From: Halothiobacillaceae bacterium | GTDB lineage: Bacteria > Pseudomonadota > Gammaproteobacteria > Halothiobacillales > Halothiobacillaceae | DNA: 64,000 nucleotides | Assembly (NCBI GenBank): GCA_016938615.1 | Contig: JAFGUH010000023.1 | Coordinates: forward strand, 1 to 64,000 | Reading direction: 5' to 3' | Shown: piece by piece, positions 37,401-46,502 of the stretch | How positions within the stretch are numbered: position 1 is the first letter of the stretch | Layout of the letters: each line of letters starts with the position of its first letter | Made by a program: the position numbers and the translations under genes | Notes under the pieces: generated by a model | What the model saw: the letters and a program-made list of their open reading frames with translations, nothing else | Told to the model about the DNA's origin: nothing | Databases searched by the model: none

Positions 37401-38207
37401 TCAGGGGCCTCCATCGGCTTCCGCCGTTGTTTTTCTGCATCGCCGGGCAAGCCAGAGACAGAAGCCATAGTGGCGCGACAGCATGACTACCTCGTCGAAA
37501 CCGGCGGCGCGCAGACGCGCCTCATGGGCCTCGACGGTCTCGCTGCGCAGGACGTTTTCCAATGCCTGGCGCTTGGCGGCGATCTCGAGTTCCGAGTAGC
37601 CGTTGGTTCGCTTGAAGTCGTGGTGCAGGTCGGTCATCAGGGCCTCGGCGGCGGCCTGTGGCTCATGCACCTTTTCGGCCAGCACCAGCACGCCACCGGG
37701 GAGCAACCCGTCATGAATCCGACCGATAACCGCGGCTCGGGCCTCGGGTGCGACGAACTGCAGGGTGTACCCCAGAACCACCATGGAGGCCTGATGTGGC
37801 TCGACCTCGGCGACATCGGCGCAGACGAGGTCCGTGCGATAGGGCGACTGGAATGCACCAAGCTGAGCGCGAGCGCGCTCGATCATCGCCGGCGAATTGT
37901 CCACGCCGATCAATTCCACTGCCGAGGGCGGATCGACCATGGCGGCGAGTGCCGAACGGATCGAGAGGGTCATGGCACCAAGCGAGCAACCCAGGTCGTA
38001 GACCCGGCTGCTCGGGCGCACGTATCGACGGGCGATGGCCGCCACCAGCTCCAGGTTGAAGCGGTATCCCGGCACCGAGCGCGAAATCATGTCGGGAAAG
38101 ACGGCTGCCACCGCGGCATCGAAACGGAACGCGGCGGGCGAGTGCGGCTCGCGGTACAGGTCGTCGCGACCATGACAGGGGTCGGGCAGTTCGCGCGAAT
38201 CCGGCAT
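37401..38207 (-). CDS. cmoA: Carboxy-SAM synthase CmoA
   Basis: 268 residues from ATG 38207. Converts SAM and prephenate to carboxy-SAM for wobble uridine modification. Visible: REPHSPAAFRFDAAVAAVFPDMISRSVPGY, SAM motif VYDLGCSLGAMTLSIR, VELIGVDNSPAMIERAR, MVVLGYTLQFV and FKRTNGYSELEIAAKRQALENVL. Longer readings into selU sequence are frame artefacts. CmoB is two genes downstream. Confidence 0.95.
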   Translation of the reverse strand: MPDSRELPDPCHGRDDLYREPHSPAAFRFDAAVAAVFPDMISRSVPGYRFNLELVAAIARRYVRPSSRVYDLGCSLGAMTLSIRSALAAMVDPPSAVELIGVDNSPAMIERARAQLGAFQSPYRTDLVCADVAEVEPHQASMVVLGYTLQFVAPEARAAVIGRIHDGLLPGGVLVLAEKVHEPQAAAEALMTDLHHDFKRTNGYSELEIAAKRQALENVLRSETVEAHEARLRAAGFDEVVMLSRHYGFCLWLARRCRKTTAEADGGP

Positions 38208-38281
38208 GACGGGCTCAAGGAATCCAGGGGCGGGAAAGTCTACCGCGCCACGCCCGGTGGAAACAGCCCCACCGGCTGCGC

Positions 38282-39421
38282 TCAGATCGGCTCGATCGGA
38301 CGCAGGCCGCGCGAGACCAGCTCCTCGGCGACGGCCTGTGGCGGACCGCTGAACACGATGCGGTCGCGTTTGTTCTCCAGCTGATAGTCGTACATGGGAT
38401 CGTAATAGCCCACCAGCATCTCGCGGATCAATGCGCGCAGGCCGTCGAGATCTTCCCGCTCGTACCAGGCGTCGAGCGCCTCGTCGGCCAGACCACGCAA
38501 CTGCGCGTGCCGCACTCCACCGAGCCGCTTGGCCACCTTGTCGAGCGCACCGAGGACGTGCGCCCGCACCTGCCCCGCCGCGCCCGCGGCATCCCTGCCC
38601 AGCACGCGCCGGTATCCGGCCTCTAGGTCGATGATGTAGTCCTTGAGACTCTGCTCGACTCGCTCCTCGAGTGGCCGCTCGATCACGACCAGCGGCGAGC
38701 GGGACATGCGCTCGAACAGGGGCGGCGGCACCTGACGGGCACCGACCATCTTGCCCTCGTCCTCCACCAGGACCGGTTCGTCTGGCGCCCGGTGGCGCAG
38801 CCGCAACAGATCGAGCGAGACCTGGTTCTCGAAATCGATCGGCGTGGGTTGCGGCTCCGGCTCGCGGCCGAATGCCGAGCCCTTGTGGCGCGCCCGGCCC
38901 TCGAGATCGATCCGACGCTCGAAACGATGCAGGTACGGCGTTTTGCCGACGCCAGTCCGCCCACCGAGCATGATCAACGGCGCATCGACCGACTGGGTCT
39001 CGATCGCATCCAACAGAAAACGCCGCATTGCCTTGTAGCCACCGGCAATGCGCGGCAGGACGATCCCGGTCTCCTCGAACAGCATCCGCTGGGTCAGCCG
39101 CGAGCGCAGCCCGCCACGAAAACAGTACAAGAGGCCGTCGGGGTGGGCCTCGGCGAAAGCCTGCCACTGGGCGACGCGACGAGCCTTTTCCGCGGCGTCG
39201 ACCAGGGAATAGCCGAGAGCAATAGCGGCATCCTGCCCCGCCTCTTTGTAGCGGATGCCCACCTGGTGTCGTTCCTCGTCCGATAGCAGCGGCCGATTCT
39301 CGGCGGCCGGAAACGCGCCCTGGGCGAACTCGACCGGGGCGCGCAGATCCATCAGCGGTCGATCGTCGAGAAAGACCGAGGCGATGTCCGTGACGATCGG
39401 CAGCGTGTTCGCGGCGCTCAC
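38282..39421 (-). CDS. selU: tRNA 2-selenouridine synthase (MnmH/SelU)
   Basis: 379 residues. Replaces sulfur by selenium at wobble s2U through a geranylated intermediate. N-terminal rhodanese domain with active Cys100 in [10 protein letters not shown], then a P-loop domain GGRTGVGKT (about 153-161), where many members have a slightly different loop. GTG start overlaps the selD stop by 4 bases, so the two are coupled: SelD makes the selenophosphate used here. No selA/selB are in the window. Confidence 0.95.
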   Translation of the reverse strand: MSAANTLPIVTDIASVFLDDRPLMDLRAPVEFAQGAFPAAENRPLLSDEERHQVGIRYKEAGQDAAIALGYSLVDAAEKARRVAQWQAFAEAHPDGLLYCFRGGLRSRLTQRMLFEETGIVLPRIAGGYKAMRRFLLDAIETQSVDAPLIMLGGRTGVGKTPYLHRFERRIDLEGRARHKGSAFGREPEPQPTPIDFENQVSLDLLRLRHRAPDEPVLVEDEGKMVGARQVPPPLFERMSRSPLVVIERPLEERVEQSLKDYIIDLEAGYRRVLGRDAAGAAGQVRAHVLGALDKVAKRLGGVRHAQLRGLADEALDAWYEREDLDGLRALIREMLVGYYDPMYDYQLENKRDRIVFSGPPQAVAEELVSRGLRPIEPI

Positions 39422-40485
39422 CGGGCGGCGGTCTCGTCGACGGTCACGCGGGGGCCATCACCCTCCGCCCGCATCTCGCCGATCGGCTCGGCGTACAGGC
39501 CCACCTCGGCCAGAAGGCGGGCGACCTGATCGGCCGCCTCAGGGCGGACGGCGACGAGCAGGCCGCCGGAGGTCTGCGGATCGCAGATCACGGTGCGCGT
39601 GAACTCGCTCATCTCGCCAAGTTCCGCGCCGTAACTGGCAACGTTGCGTCCGGTCCCACCGGGCAGCTGACCGGCCGCGATGTAGTCGGCGACCGACTCG
39701 ATCAGGGGCAATGCCGCCACCTCGATCGTCGCGTGCAGGCCGCTGCCGCGGCAGAGCTCGAGCAGATGCCCCGCCAGGCCAAACCCGGTGACATCCGTCA
39801 TCGCGGTGACCGCCTCGATCCCGGCGAGCTCTCGACCGATACGGTTCAGGCGCATCATGCTTTCGGGGGCCAGCTGGGCGTGTTCGGTCCGCAGCACGCC
39901 GTTCTTCTGCGCGGTGCTCAACACGCCCACACCCAGTGGTTTGGTCAGAAACAGACGATCGCCGGCACGGGCGGTATCGTTCCGCTTGAGCCGATCGACC
40001 TCAACGCGCCCGGTGACGGCCAGGCCGAAAATCGGCTCGGGGGCGTCGATCGAATGCCCGCCGGCCAGGGTGATACCTGCCTCCAGGCAGGCGCTGCGAC
40101 CGCCGTCGATCACGGCCGCCGCCACCTCCGGCCCAAGCTTGTCGATCGGCCAGCCGAGGATGGCGATCGCCAGGAGCGGATCCCCACCCATGGCGTAGAC
40201 GTCGCTGATGGCGTTGGTCGCAGCAATCCGGCCGAAAGTGAAGGGGTCGTCGACGATCGGCATGAAGAAGTCGGTGGTCGAGATCACCGCGCTGCCGTCG
40301 CCGAGATCGTAGACCGCCGCGTCGTCGCGCGAGTCGTTACCGACGATCAGGTGAGGATCCGGTCGGCTCGGCGTGAGCGTGGAGGCGAGCATTTCGTCGA
40401 GCAGCGCTGGCGAGATCTTGCAGCCGCAGCCCGCGCCGTGGCTGTACTGGGTGAGTCGAACGGGAGGAGTCGAGGGGTCGGTCAT
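39418..40485 (-). CDS. selD: Selenide, water dikinase SelD
   Basis: 355 residues; makes selenophosphate from selenide and ATP. The N-terminal catalytic pair Cys20/Lys23 in HGAGCGCK corresponds to Cys17/Lys20 of E. coli; ATP/metal motifs [35 protein letters not shown] and AGGHSID are intact. It uses Cys rather than selenocysteine. First gene of selD-selU. Confidence 0.97.
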   Translation of the reverse strand: MTDPSTPPVRLTQYSHGAGCGCKISPALLDEMLASTLTPSRPDPHLIVGNDSRDDAAVYDLGDGSAVISTTDFFMPIVDDPFTFGRIAATNAISDVYAMGGDPLLAIAILGWPIDKLGPEVAAAVIDGGRSACLEAGITLAGGHSIDAPEPIFGLAVTGRVEVDRLKRNDTARAGDRLFLTKPLGVGVLSTAQKNGVLRTEHAQLAPESMMRLNRIGRELAGIEAVTAMTDVTGFGLAGHLLELCRGSGLHATIEVAALPLIESVADYIAAGQLPGGTGRNVASYGAELGEMSEFTRTVICDPQTSGGLLVAVRPEAADQVARLLAEVGLYAEPIGEMRAEGDGPRVTVDETAAR

Positions 40486-40539
40486 GTGTCGCGCTCGTTT
40501 GGCAGGGAAGCGATGGCACCCGGCGGGGCACGACCCCGG

Positions 40540-41337
40540 TCAGGGGAGCCGCGGTTCCGGCAGGGCCTCGAAGGCCGGTTTGGCGAACCAGTAGCCCTGG
40601 AACAGGCGGATGCCATATTCTCGCAGGGTCTCGTATTCCGCGGCCGTCTCCACGCCTTCGGCGACGAGATCGATGCCCATCTCCGCGCACATGATAGCCG
40701 TCGAACGGACCACGGCCTGCCGGCTCTTGTGCGAATCGATGCCGCGGACCAGGTTGAGGTCGACCTTGACCACGTCAGGCTCGAGTTCGATCAGGTGGTT
40801 GAGCCCGGCGAACCCCTCGCCGTAGTCGTCGATCGCGCGCAACAGACCGCGCTCGCGGTACTCGTCGAAGATCGATTTGAGATGGTTGCGATCGAGTATT
40901 TTCTCGGCCTCGGTCACCTCGAACATCAACCGATTCGGATCGATGCCGTAGATCGCCGCGGCTTCCATGGTAGCCCGGATGCAGGCCTGCGGCTTATAGA
41001 CGGCGTTGGGCATGAAGTTGATGCTCAAGACGCTGTCGATGCCGAGTTTACTGGCCAGCCGGATGGCGGTGACTCTCGCCGCCTGATCAAAATAGTAACG
41101 ATTGTGCTCGTCGACCTGAGACAGCACCGAGCCGGCCCCCTCGCCGTCGGGACCGCGCACGAGTGCCTCGTAGGCGAACACGCCCCCGGCCTCGACGTCG
41201 ACGATCGGTTGAAAGGCCATCGAGAAATCAAAGCCTAGTCGGTTCTTGGCATCGGCCAGACAGTTGCGGCAGGTGACCTGGCGAACCCCGTCGGGAAAGA
41301 CCTCGATATCCGGCGATGACGTGACGTGATCGGACAT
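40540..41337 (-). CDS. EAL-domain cyclic-di-GMP phosphodiesterase
   Basis: About 265 residues from ATG 41337; a single EAL domain (about 30-260) behind a short N-terminus with TCRNC. Catalytic residues seem complete: YEALVRG (EAL), SINFMPNAV, FEVTEAE, AIDDYGEGFAGL (DD pair), VKVDL (Lys), EGVET and LFQGYWFAKP (Gln). It should cut c-di-GMP, probably in the cytoplasm, with no sensor domain. The CxxC pair could be a small metal or redox site (inference). A palindrome lies 44 bases upstream. Confidence 0.9.
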   Translation of the reverse strand: MSDHVTSSPDIEVFPDGVRQVTCRNCLADAKNRLGFDFSMAFQPIVDVEAGGVFAYEALVRGPDGEGAGSVLSQVDEHNRYYFDQAARVTAIRLASKLGIDSVLSINFMPNAVYKPQACIRATMEAAAIYGIDPNRLMFEVTEAEKILDRNHLKSIFDEYRERGLLRAIDDYGEGFAGLNHLIELEPDVVKVDLNLVRGIDSHKSRQAVVRSTAIMCAEMGIDLVAEGVETAAEYETLREYGIRLFQGYWFAKPAFEALPEPRLP

Positions 41338-41379
41338 GGCTTGACACAACCTCCCAGGACCACGGCGCGCGTGGCGAAC

Positions 41380-42048
41380 TCACCTATTGATAGGTGGAGA
41401 GTCTACCAAACGTGCATTCAGTCCGGAGCGGCGCATCAGGTAGTCGTCCATGACGAAACCGGCTCCGATCGGCAGGCGATCACGACCGATGATGGCGAAG
41501 CCGGCACGGGCGTAGGCGCGAAGTGCAGCGTGATTGTGACGGTTGACGCGCAGGGTCACGGCATCATGCCCCCCGGCGGCAATCTCGCGGCAAGTCGCTT
41601 CGATAAGCCAACGGCCGAATCCCCGTCCGTGAAGGGAGGGCAGCAGATAGAGCTTGTCGAGGAAGGCCGACCCCGGCGTCGGTCGCCAGGCGGAAAAACC
41701 GACGCGGCAGGGCCCCATCCATAACAGTGAATAATGGGTCCCCGCCCGCCATGATGCCCGCAGGGCGGGCAAGGAGTAACCCCGGCCGAGCATGTAGTGA
41801 ACCTGGGCAGCGCCGATGATCGGCGGGTAGACCTGCCACCAGATCCGGTCGGCCAGTGCGGCGACCCACCGCAACCCGGCCTCACCGATCGGCTCAAGGG
41901 CGAGGCCGGACGGGGCCGGCGCGCGCGCGGGCAGGCGAGCGACCGGCTCGGTGGGAACACCGGCCCGGGTTGCCTCTGGGCTCGACGCGACGGTCAGCAG
42001 GCGTGCGAAACCGCTCGTCTCCCGCTTTTCAGGCCCCTTTGCACACAT
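41380..42048 (-). CDS. GNAT-family N-acetyltransferase
   Basis: Up to 222 residues; the start is unsure because the first 45 residues are low-complexity Pro/Ala/Arg. The GNAT core is about 50-205: KLYLLPSLHGRGFGRWLIEA (acetyl-CoA loop) and VTLRVNRHNHAALRAYARAGFAIIGR (C-terminal family pattern). Substrate unknown. It lies 42 bases upstream of the EAL gene on the same strand. Confidence 0.82.
   Translation of the reverse strand: MCAKGPEKRETSGFARLLTVASSPEATRAGVPTEPVARLPARAPAPSGLALEPIGEAGLRWVAALADRIWWQVYPPIIGAAQVHYMLGRGYSLPALRASWRAGTHYSLLWMGPCRVGFSAWRPTPGSAFLDKLYLLPSLHGRGFGRWLIEATCREIAAGGHDAVTLRVNRHNHAALRAYARAGFAIIGRDRLPIGAGFVMDDYLMRRSGLNARLVDSPPINR
41381..41396. promoter_or_regulatory. 16-bp palindrome upstream of the EAL gene
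   Basis: CACCTATTGATAGGTG is a perfect inverted repeat (7-bp arms, 2-base centre), overlapping the 3' end of the GNAT gene and 44 bases before the EAL start. No T-run, so an operator rather than a terminator is suggested. Confidence 0.45.
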
Positions 42049-42174
42049 GGATGTGCCTCTGGCTTTCGGGTTGGTTCGCGATCACGGCGCTGACTCGAAG
42101 ACGGGCCATTCCCCGCCGAGGGACGGCAACGACGAGCGCGGTCAAATCCGCACGTCCCACCAGGCCGAGGCGCC

Positions 42175-43521
42175 TCACTTGCCGATGCAGAAACTGCCGA
42201 ATATCTCGCCGAGCAGGTCGTCGGCCGTGTAGCGCCCGGTGATCGCTTCAAGCGCAGACTGCGCCCGCCGCAATGACTCCGCCGCCAGTTCGCCGGCCCC
42301 GTGCACGAGCGAGTCGGCTGCCTCGTCGAGCGCCGCGCGGGCGGTCTCAAGGGCCTCGAGGTGGCGACGTCGCGCGAGGAACGTATCTTGGTTATGGTCG
42401 GACACACCGGCAATGCGGCGCAATTCGTTCCTCAAGGCATCGACTCCCTCGCCCGTGCGCGCACTCAAGCGGAGGGTGTCGTCCTCGACCCGCTCGTCCG
42501 CCAGTTCGCCGGTCAGGTCGACCTTGTTGATCACCGTCAGGACCGGCTTGTCGGGCAGCCGCGCGAGGGTGGCCTCGTCGTCGGCCGATCGACCCCGTTG
42601 CCCGTCGATCAGCAGCAGGATGAGATCGGCGCGATCGATTTCCTCCCAGGCACGGCGAATGCCTTCCTGTTCGATCGGATCGCGACTCTCGCGCAGACCG
42701 GCCGTGTCGATCACGTGGACGGGCAAGCCGTCGAGCGTGATTTCGGCTCGCAGCACGTCGCGGGTGGTGCCCGCGATTTCGGTGACGATGGCGCGCGACT
42801 CGCCGGCCAATTGGTTAAGCAGGCTCGACTTGCCGGCGTTCGGTCGACCGACGATCACCAACTGCAACCCCTCGCGCAACCGCAGGCCCTCGCCGACCCG
42901 GCTCAACAGTTCGGCCAGTTCCTCGCGCAGGGATTCCATCTGGTCGCGCAGGCGGGTGTCCGTGAGGAAGTCGATCTCTTCCTCGGGAAAGTCGAGCGCG
43001 GCCTCGATATACATGCGCAGGTGAACCAGGTGCTCGACGAAGGCGTCGACGCGCGTGGAGAACACCCCGGTGAGCGAGCGGCGTGCGGCAGTGGCCGCCT
43101 GCACGGAACCGGCCTCGATCAGGTCGGCGACCGCCTCGGCCTGGGCCAGATCCATGCGCCCGTTGAGAAACGCTCGCTCGGTGAACTCGCCCGGGCGAGC
43201 CATTCGCGCTCCGCAACCGATCATCTCCGCCACCACGGCATCGAGCAGCACCGGGTTGCCATGCCCCTGCCACTCGACCACGTCCTCGCCCGTGTAGGAA
43301 TGCGGGCCGGGAAAGTACAGCAGGATGCCGTCGTCGAGCGTGGTCGGTTGGTCCCGTCGCCGAATCTCGACGTAATGGGCGTGGCGGGGGCGTGGCTCGA
43401 CGCCGGTAAGCCGACCGATGATAGAGCGCGCGTCGGGGCCGGAAAGACGCACTATCCCGACGCCGGCCCGGCCGGGGGAGGTGGCGGGGGCACAAATCGT
43501 GTCGCCGGAGGGCTCGGTCAT
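42175..43521 (-). CDS. mnmE: tRNA modification GTPase MnmE
   Basis: 448 residues; with MnmG modifies wobble U34. N-terminal folate-binding domain with GVGIVRLSGPDA, helical domain, and inserted G domain (about 215-375): G1 GRPNAGKSSLLN, G2 region GTTRD, G3 DTAGL and G4-like NKVD. The C-terminal FCIGK carries the conserved Cys. It starts 58 bases after yidC; a parS-like palindrome lies in that gap. Confidence 0.97.
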   Translation of the reverse strand: MTEPSGDTICAPATSPGRAGVGIVRLSGPDARSIIGRLTGVEPRPRHAHYVEIRRRDQPTTLDDGILLYFPGPHSYTGEDVVEWQGHGNPVLLDAVVAEMIGCGARMARPGEFTERAFLNGRMDLAQAEAVADLIEAGSVQAATAARRSLTGVFSTRVDAFVEHLVHLRMYIEAALDFPEEEIDFLTDTRLRDQMESLREELAELLSRVGEGLRLREGLQLVIVGRPNAGKSSLLNQLAGESRAIVTEIAGTTRDVLRAEITLDGLPVHVIDTAGLRESRDPIEQEGIRRAWEEIDRADLILLLIDGQRGRSADDEATLARLPDKPVLTVINKVDLTGELADERVEDDTLRLSARTGEGVDALRNELRRIAGVSDHNQDTFLARRRHLEALETARAALDEAADSLVHGAGELAAESLRRAQSALEAITGRYTADDLLGEIFGSFCIGK

Positions 43522-43546
43522 GGCGCGAGTGGCGAGCCGGATCTAG

Positions 43547-43578
43547 CGCGTCGATGTTTCACGGGAAACATCGACGCG
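43547..43578. promoter_or_regulatory. parS-like site within a long palindrome
   Basis: TGTTTCACGGGAAACA (43555-43570) differs from the parS consensus TGTTTCACGTGAAACA at one base. It is embedded in a perfect inverted repeat with 14-base arms (CGCGTCGATGTTTC and its inverse, 4-base centre). It lies between yidC and mnmE, about 3-4.5 kb from oriC. No T-run follows, so a terminator is less likely. Confidence 0.75.
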
Positions 43579-43579
43579 G

Positions 43580-45283
43580 TCAGGAGGCCTTCTTCTCGGC
43601 CATCTGCCTCTCGACGCGACGCGTGATGATGGTCTGCTGAACGATCGAGAGCAGGTTGTTGACGAACCAGTACAGCACCAGACCGGCCGGGAAGAAGGAG
43701 AAGAACACCGTGAACACCACCGGCAACCACTGGAAGATCTTCTTCTGCATCGGGTCGACCGGGGCAGGGTTCAGGCGCTGCTGGATAAACATGGAGATGC
43801 CCATCAGCAACGGCAGGATGAAGTACGGGTCCTTCTGCGTGAGGTCGTTGATCCAAAGTATCCAAGGCGCCTGGCGCAACTCGACCGACTCAACCAAGAC
43901 CCAATACAGGGAGATGAAGACCGGGATCTGGATCACGATGGGCAGACAGCCACCCAGCGGATTGATCTTCTCCTTCTGATAGAGCTTCATCATCTCCTGC
44001 GACAGGCGCTGCTTGTCGTCGGCGAAACGTTCCTTGAGCGCCTGCATCTTGGGGGTCACGGCGCGCATGCGCGCCATCGAGCGATAGCTGATCGCCGATG
44101 GCCAAAGGAACAAGAGCTTGATCACCAGGGTAACCAGCACGATCGCCCAGCCCCAGTTGCCAACCCACTTGTGGAAAAACTGGAGCAGGTGGAAGATCGG
44201 CTCGGCGATGAAGGTCAGCATGCCGAAATCTACCGTCAGTTCGAGCCCCTGCGCCAATGGCGCGAGGTTTGACTGGATCTTGGGACCCACGTAGAGGATC
44301 GATTCGAGCGTCCGGCTCGACTGTGGTGCGACGGTGGTTACCGGCGACATCAGGCCGAGACTGAAGACGGTGAACCCGTCGTTGCGACTCTTGAGCGTGT
44401 AGTACTGGTTGACCTGCTCGGCGTCTGCGGGCACCCACGCGCTGAGAAAGTAGTGCTGGATGATCGCCGCCCAACCGTTTTGCAAGTCCCGCTGCAGCTT
44501 GAGCTTGCCCATCTCGTCGAGATCGACCTTCTCATAGGTGACGCGGTCACCGCCGCCGGCCGGGGTACCTGCGTAAACGCCCCCCGTATAGGTGTACATC
44601 AACTGCATACCCTGAGACGACGGCGAGCGCGTCAACTGGCGATACTGCTGCCCCCGCCATTCGGCCTGGGTGGTGTTCTCCACGCGATAGCGCAGGTCGA
44701 TCGCGTAGGAACCTCGCTTGAACAAATAGGTCTTGGTGACCTTGATGCCGTCGCGCTCCCAGGTCATCGGCACCTCGAGCACCGACTGGCCGTCTTCCAA
44801 CCGATAGACCGGCTTTTCCACCTGGAAAGCGGCGTGGTGATCCGGGGCCGGGGCGTTCTTCGCACCGATCAGACCGGACTGCGCGATATAGGTGAAACCG
44901 CTGCGATCCTCGAAAAGCGTGACCGGTTCCTCCGGTTGGTCGAGCGAGACGGGATACTCGAGCAGATCCGCCTCGCGAATGACACCGCCCTTCGGATCGA
45001 TCGTCATCGATAGCACGTCGGTCTCGACCCGGACCAGTTCCCCCGAGTCGGAGGCGGCGGAGCGATCGGCCGAACCGATGGCGGGCACGTCGGCCTGGTC
45101 GGGAGCCGTCGATGGCCCACCGGCCCTCGGTCGGTCCGCGGGCGGCTGATCGACCCCGGCCTGGGTCGTTTGCGCGGCGTCACCACCGGTAGCCGGCTGC
45201 TGGTTGTCCGCGAGCCAGGCCTGCCAGAGCAGGATCAGGACGAAACCCAGGGCGATGAGGAGGATCAGGCGACGTTGTTCCAT
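43580..45283 (-). CDS. yidC: Membrane protein insertase YidC
   Basis: 567 residues. N-terminal membrane helix (LILLIALGFVLILLWQAWLA), large periplasmic beta domain (about 60-340), then five-helix core with hydrophilic-groove region WAIVLVTLVIKLLFLWPSA and the conserved LYQKEKINPLGGCLPIVIQIPVF. It inserts proteins alone or with SecYEG. In the normal order rpmH-rnpA-yidD-yidC-mnmE. Confidence 0.98.
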   Translation of the reverse strand: MEQRRLILLIALGFVLILLWQAWLADNQQPATGGDAAQTTQAGVDQPPADRPRAGGPSTAPDQADVPAIGSADRSAASDSGELVRVETDVLSMTIDPKGGVIREADLLEYPVSLDQPEEPVTLFEDRSGFTYIAQSGLIGAKNAPAPDHHAAFQVEKPVYRLEDGQSVLEVPMTWERDGIKVTKTYLFKRGSYAIDLRYRVENTTQAEWRGQQYRQLTRSPSSQGMQLMYTYTGGVYAGTPAGGGDRVTYEKVDLDEMGKLKLQRDLQNGWAAIIQHYFLSAWVPADAEQVNQYYTLKSRNDGFTVFSLGLMSPVTTVAPQSSRTLESILYVGPKIQSNLAPLAQGLELTVDFGMLTFIAEPIFHLLQFFHKWVGNWGWAIVLVTLVIKLLFLWPSAISYRSMARMRAVTPKMQALKERFADDKQRLSQEMMKLYQKEKINPLGGCLPIVIQIPVFISLYWVLVESVELRQAPWILWINDLTQKDPYFILPLLMGISMFIQQRLNPAPVDPMQKKIFQWLPVVFTVFFSFFPAGLVLYWFVNNLLSIVQQTIITRRVERQMAEKKAS

Positions 45284-45292
45284 GGGGGTGTT

Positions 45293-45616
45293 TCAGTCTC
45301 GCGGTTGGACGGCGTGTTGCCCGTGACGGGCTTTGACTGGGGTGTTCTTGGCCGGGGCGTTCTTGGCCGAGGCGGGCTCACCGGCGTCACTCGAACGGGA
45401 GCTTCGATCGGGTACGGGATCGACTCCGCCGGCGCAAAAGGGATGGCAACGGCCGATGCGCCGCAACGCTAGCCAGCCACCCCGCAGGGCCCCGTGTTTC
45501 GTAAGGGCCTCGACAGCATACTCGGAACAGCTGGGATAAAAACGGCAAGACGGCGGCAGCACTGGGCTGATGAACAGCCGGTAGCCATTCACCAGGGCGA
45601 TCAGGAGACGGCGCAT
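45293..45616 (-). CDS. yidD: Membrane protein insertion efficiency factor YidD
   Basis: 107 residues with the family core [51 protein letters not shown] and an Ala/Lys/Pro-rich tail longer than usual. The three conserved Cys are present. Its start overlaps the rnpA stop by 16 bases. Confidence 0.95.
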   Translation of the reverse strand: MRRLLIALVNGYRLFISPVLPPSCRFYPSCSEYAVEALTKHGALRGGWLALRRIGRCHPFCAGGVDPVPDRSSRSSDAGEPASAKNAPAKNTPVKARHGQHAVQPRD

Positions 45617-46020
45617 TTCCGACTCGCCTTGGTCAGCGCCAGCTTCATCTGACCGTGCAGTTCGGACAACGACAGTCCGTCCGCGCCCGGCTTGGCGAGG
45701 ACGACGATATCCATTCCCGGCAACTCGGCCAACGCGAGGCGGAATTGCTCGCGGGCCACGCGCTTGATCCGGTTGCGTTCATGGGCGAGTCGCACGCGCT
45801 TGCGGCTGACCGCCAGCCCGAGCCGGGCCGGGCCCAACGCCTGGCAACGCAAGGCGAGCATCAGGTGCGGCGTATGAACCCGCTCGCGACCGCGCATGAC
45901 CCCCTGATAGTCGTTCGCCGTGAGCAGACGCACCGCACGCGGAAACCGGCCGCCTGGAGGGGCGACCGGTTTGGCGTGTCGGGCCCGAGATGACCGGGCC
46001 TCGGGCGGTGCATCGATCAT
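45601..46020 (-). CDS. rnpA: Ribonuclease P protein component
   Basis: 139 residues, basic. The RNR signature [11 protein letters not shown] (about 90-100) binds the P RNA and tRNA leader. The N-terminal 25 residues are an extra Pro/Arg-rich stretch before [17 protein letters not shown]. Follows rpmH by 5 bases. Confidence 0.96.
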   Translation of the reverse strand: MIDAPPEARSSRARHAKPVAPPGGRFPRAVRLLTANDYQGVMRGRERVHTPHLMLALRCQALGPARLGLAVSRKRVRLAHERNRIKRVAREQFRLALAELPGMDIVVLAKPGADGLSLSELHGQMKLALTKASRKCAVS

Positions 46021-46025
46021 GGGTC

Positions 46026-46160
46026 TCAGGCGGACAGGCGCTTGCGGCCCTTGGCGCGGCGCGCGTTGATGATGGCGCGACCACCGCGGGTCTTCATGCG
46101 GGCACGAAAGCCGTGGGTCCGCTTGCGACGCAGGTTGCTCGGCTGGAAGGTTCTTTTCAT
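46026..46160 (-). CDS. rpmH: 50S ribosomal protein L34
   Basis: 44 residues: [20 protein letters not shown] at the start and GRKRLSA at the end, nearly invariant in bacteria. It transcribes away from dnaA, with 342 bases between the two starts. Confidence 0.98.
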   Translation of the reverse strand: MKRTFQPSNLRRKRTHGFRARMKTRGGRAIINARRAKGRKRLSA

Positions 46161-46502
46161 GACGACGTCTCGGTGTTGATCCAGGTGCAAGTGCGCGGAC
46201 CGGTCGCTACGATCGACCGATGTCGGCCGATTGGGCCGACGGTATCCGCTTGAAAAAGGGGCCGAATACTCCGACGAATCGGGGTGGTTTGTCAAGGCCC
46301 GCGCTGCCTCAGCGGCAACTCGACCGAGGCCCTGGCGCGGCCATGCCACATCCCGGCACTGCCGGGTGCAGAGCCCCAGCCAACGCGGGACACCAAAGCA
46401 TCACCGTAAATCGACTTGTGGATAAGCTGTCGATCGTCAGGGGCGATGTTATCATCGGCCGTTCCCCAAAGCCCCCGGAAACACTGGAGAACCCCCGTCG
46501 CC
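46161..46502 (+). promoter_or_regulatory. rpmH-dnaA divergent region with DnaA box
   Basis: A perfect DnaA box on the minus strand (TGTGGATAA, 46417-46425; consensus TTATCCACA) is followed by TTATCAT (46449-46455), a likely -10 for dnaA. This suggests DnaA autoregulation. The rest is GC-rich with no gene seen. Confidence 0.7.

Noticed and set aside
38208-39167. Long upstream extension of cmoA
   Set aside because: It is an antisense-like frame through selU; CmoA begins at MPDSRELPD.
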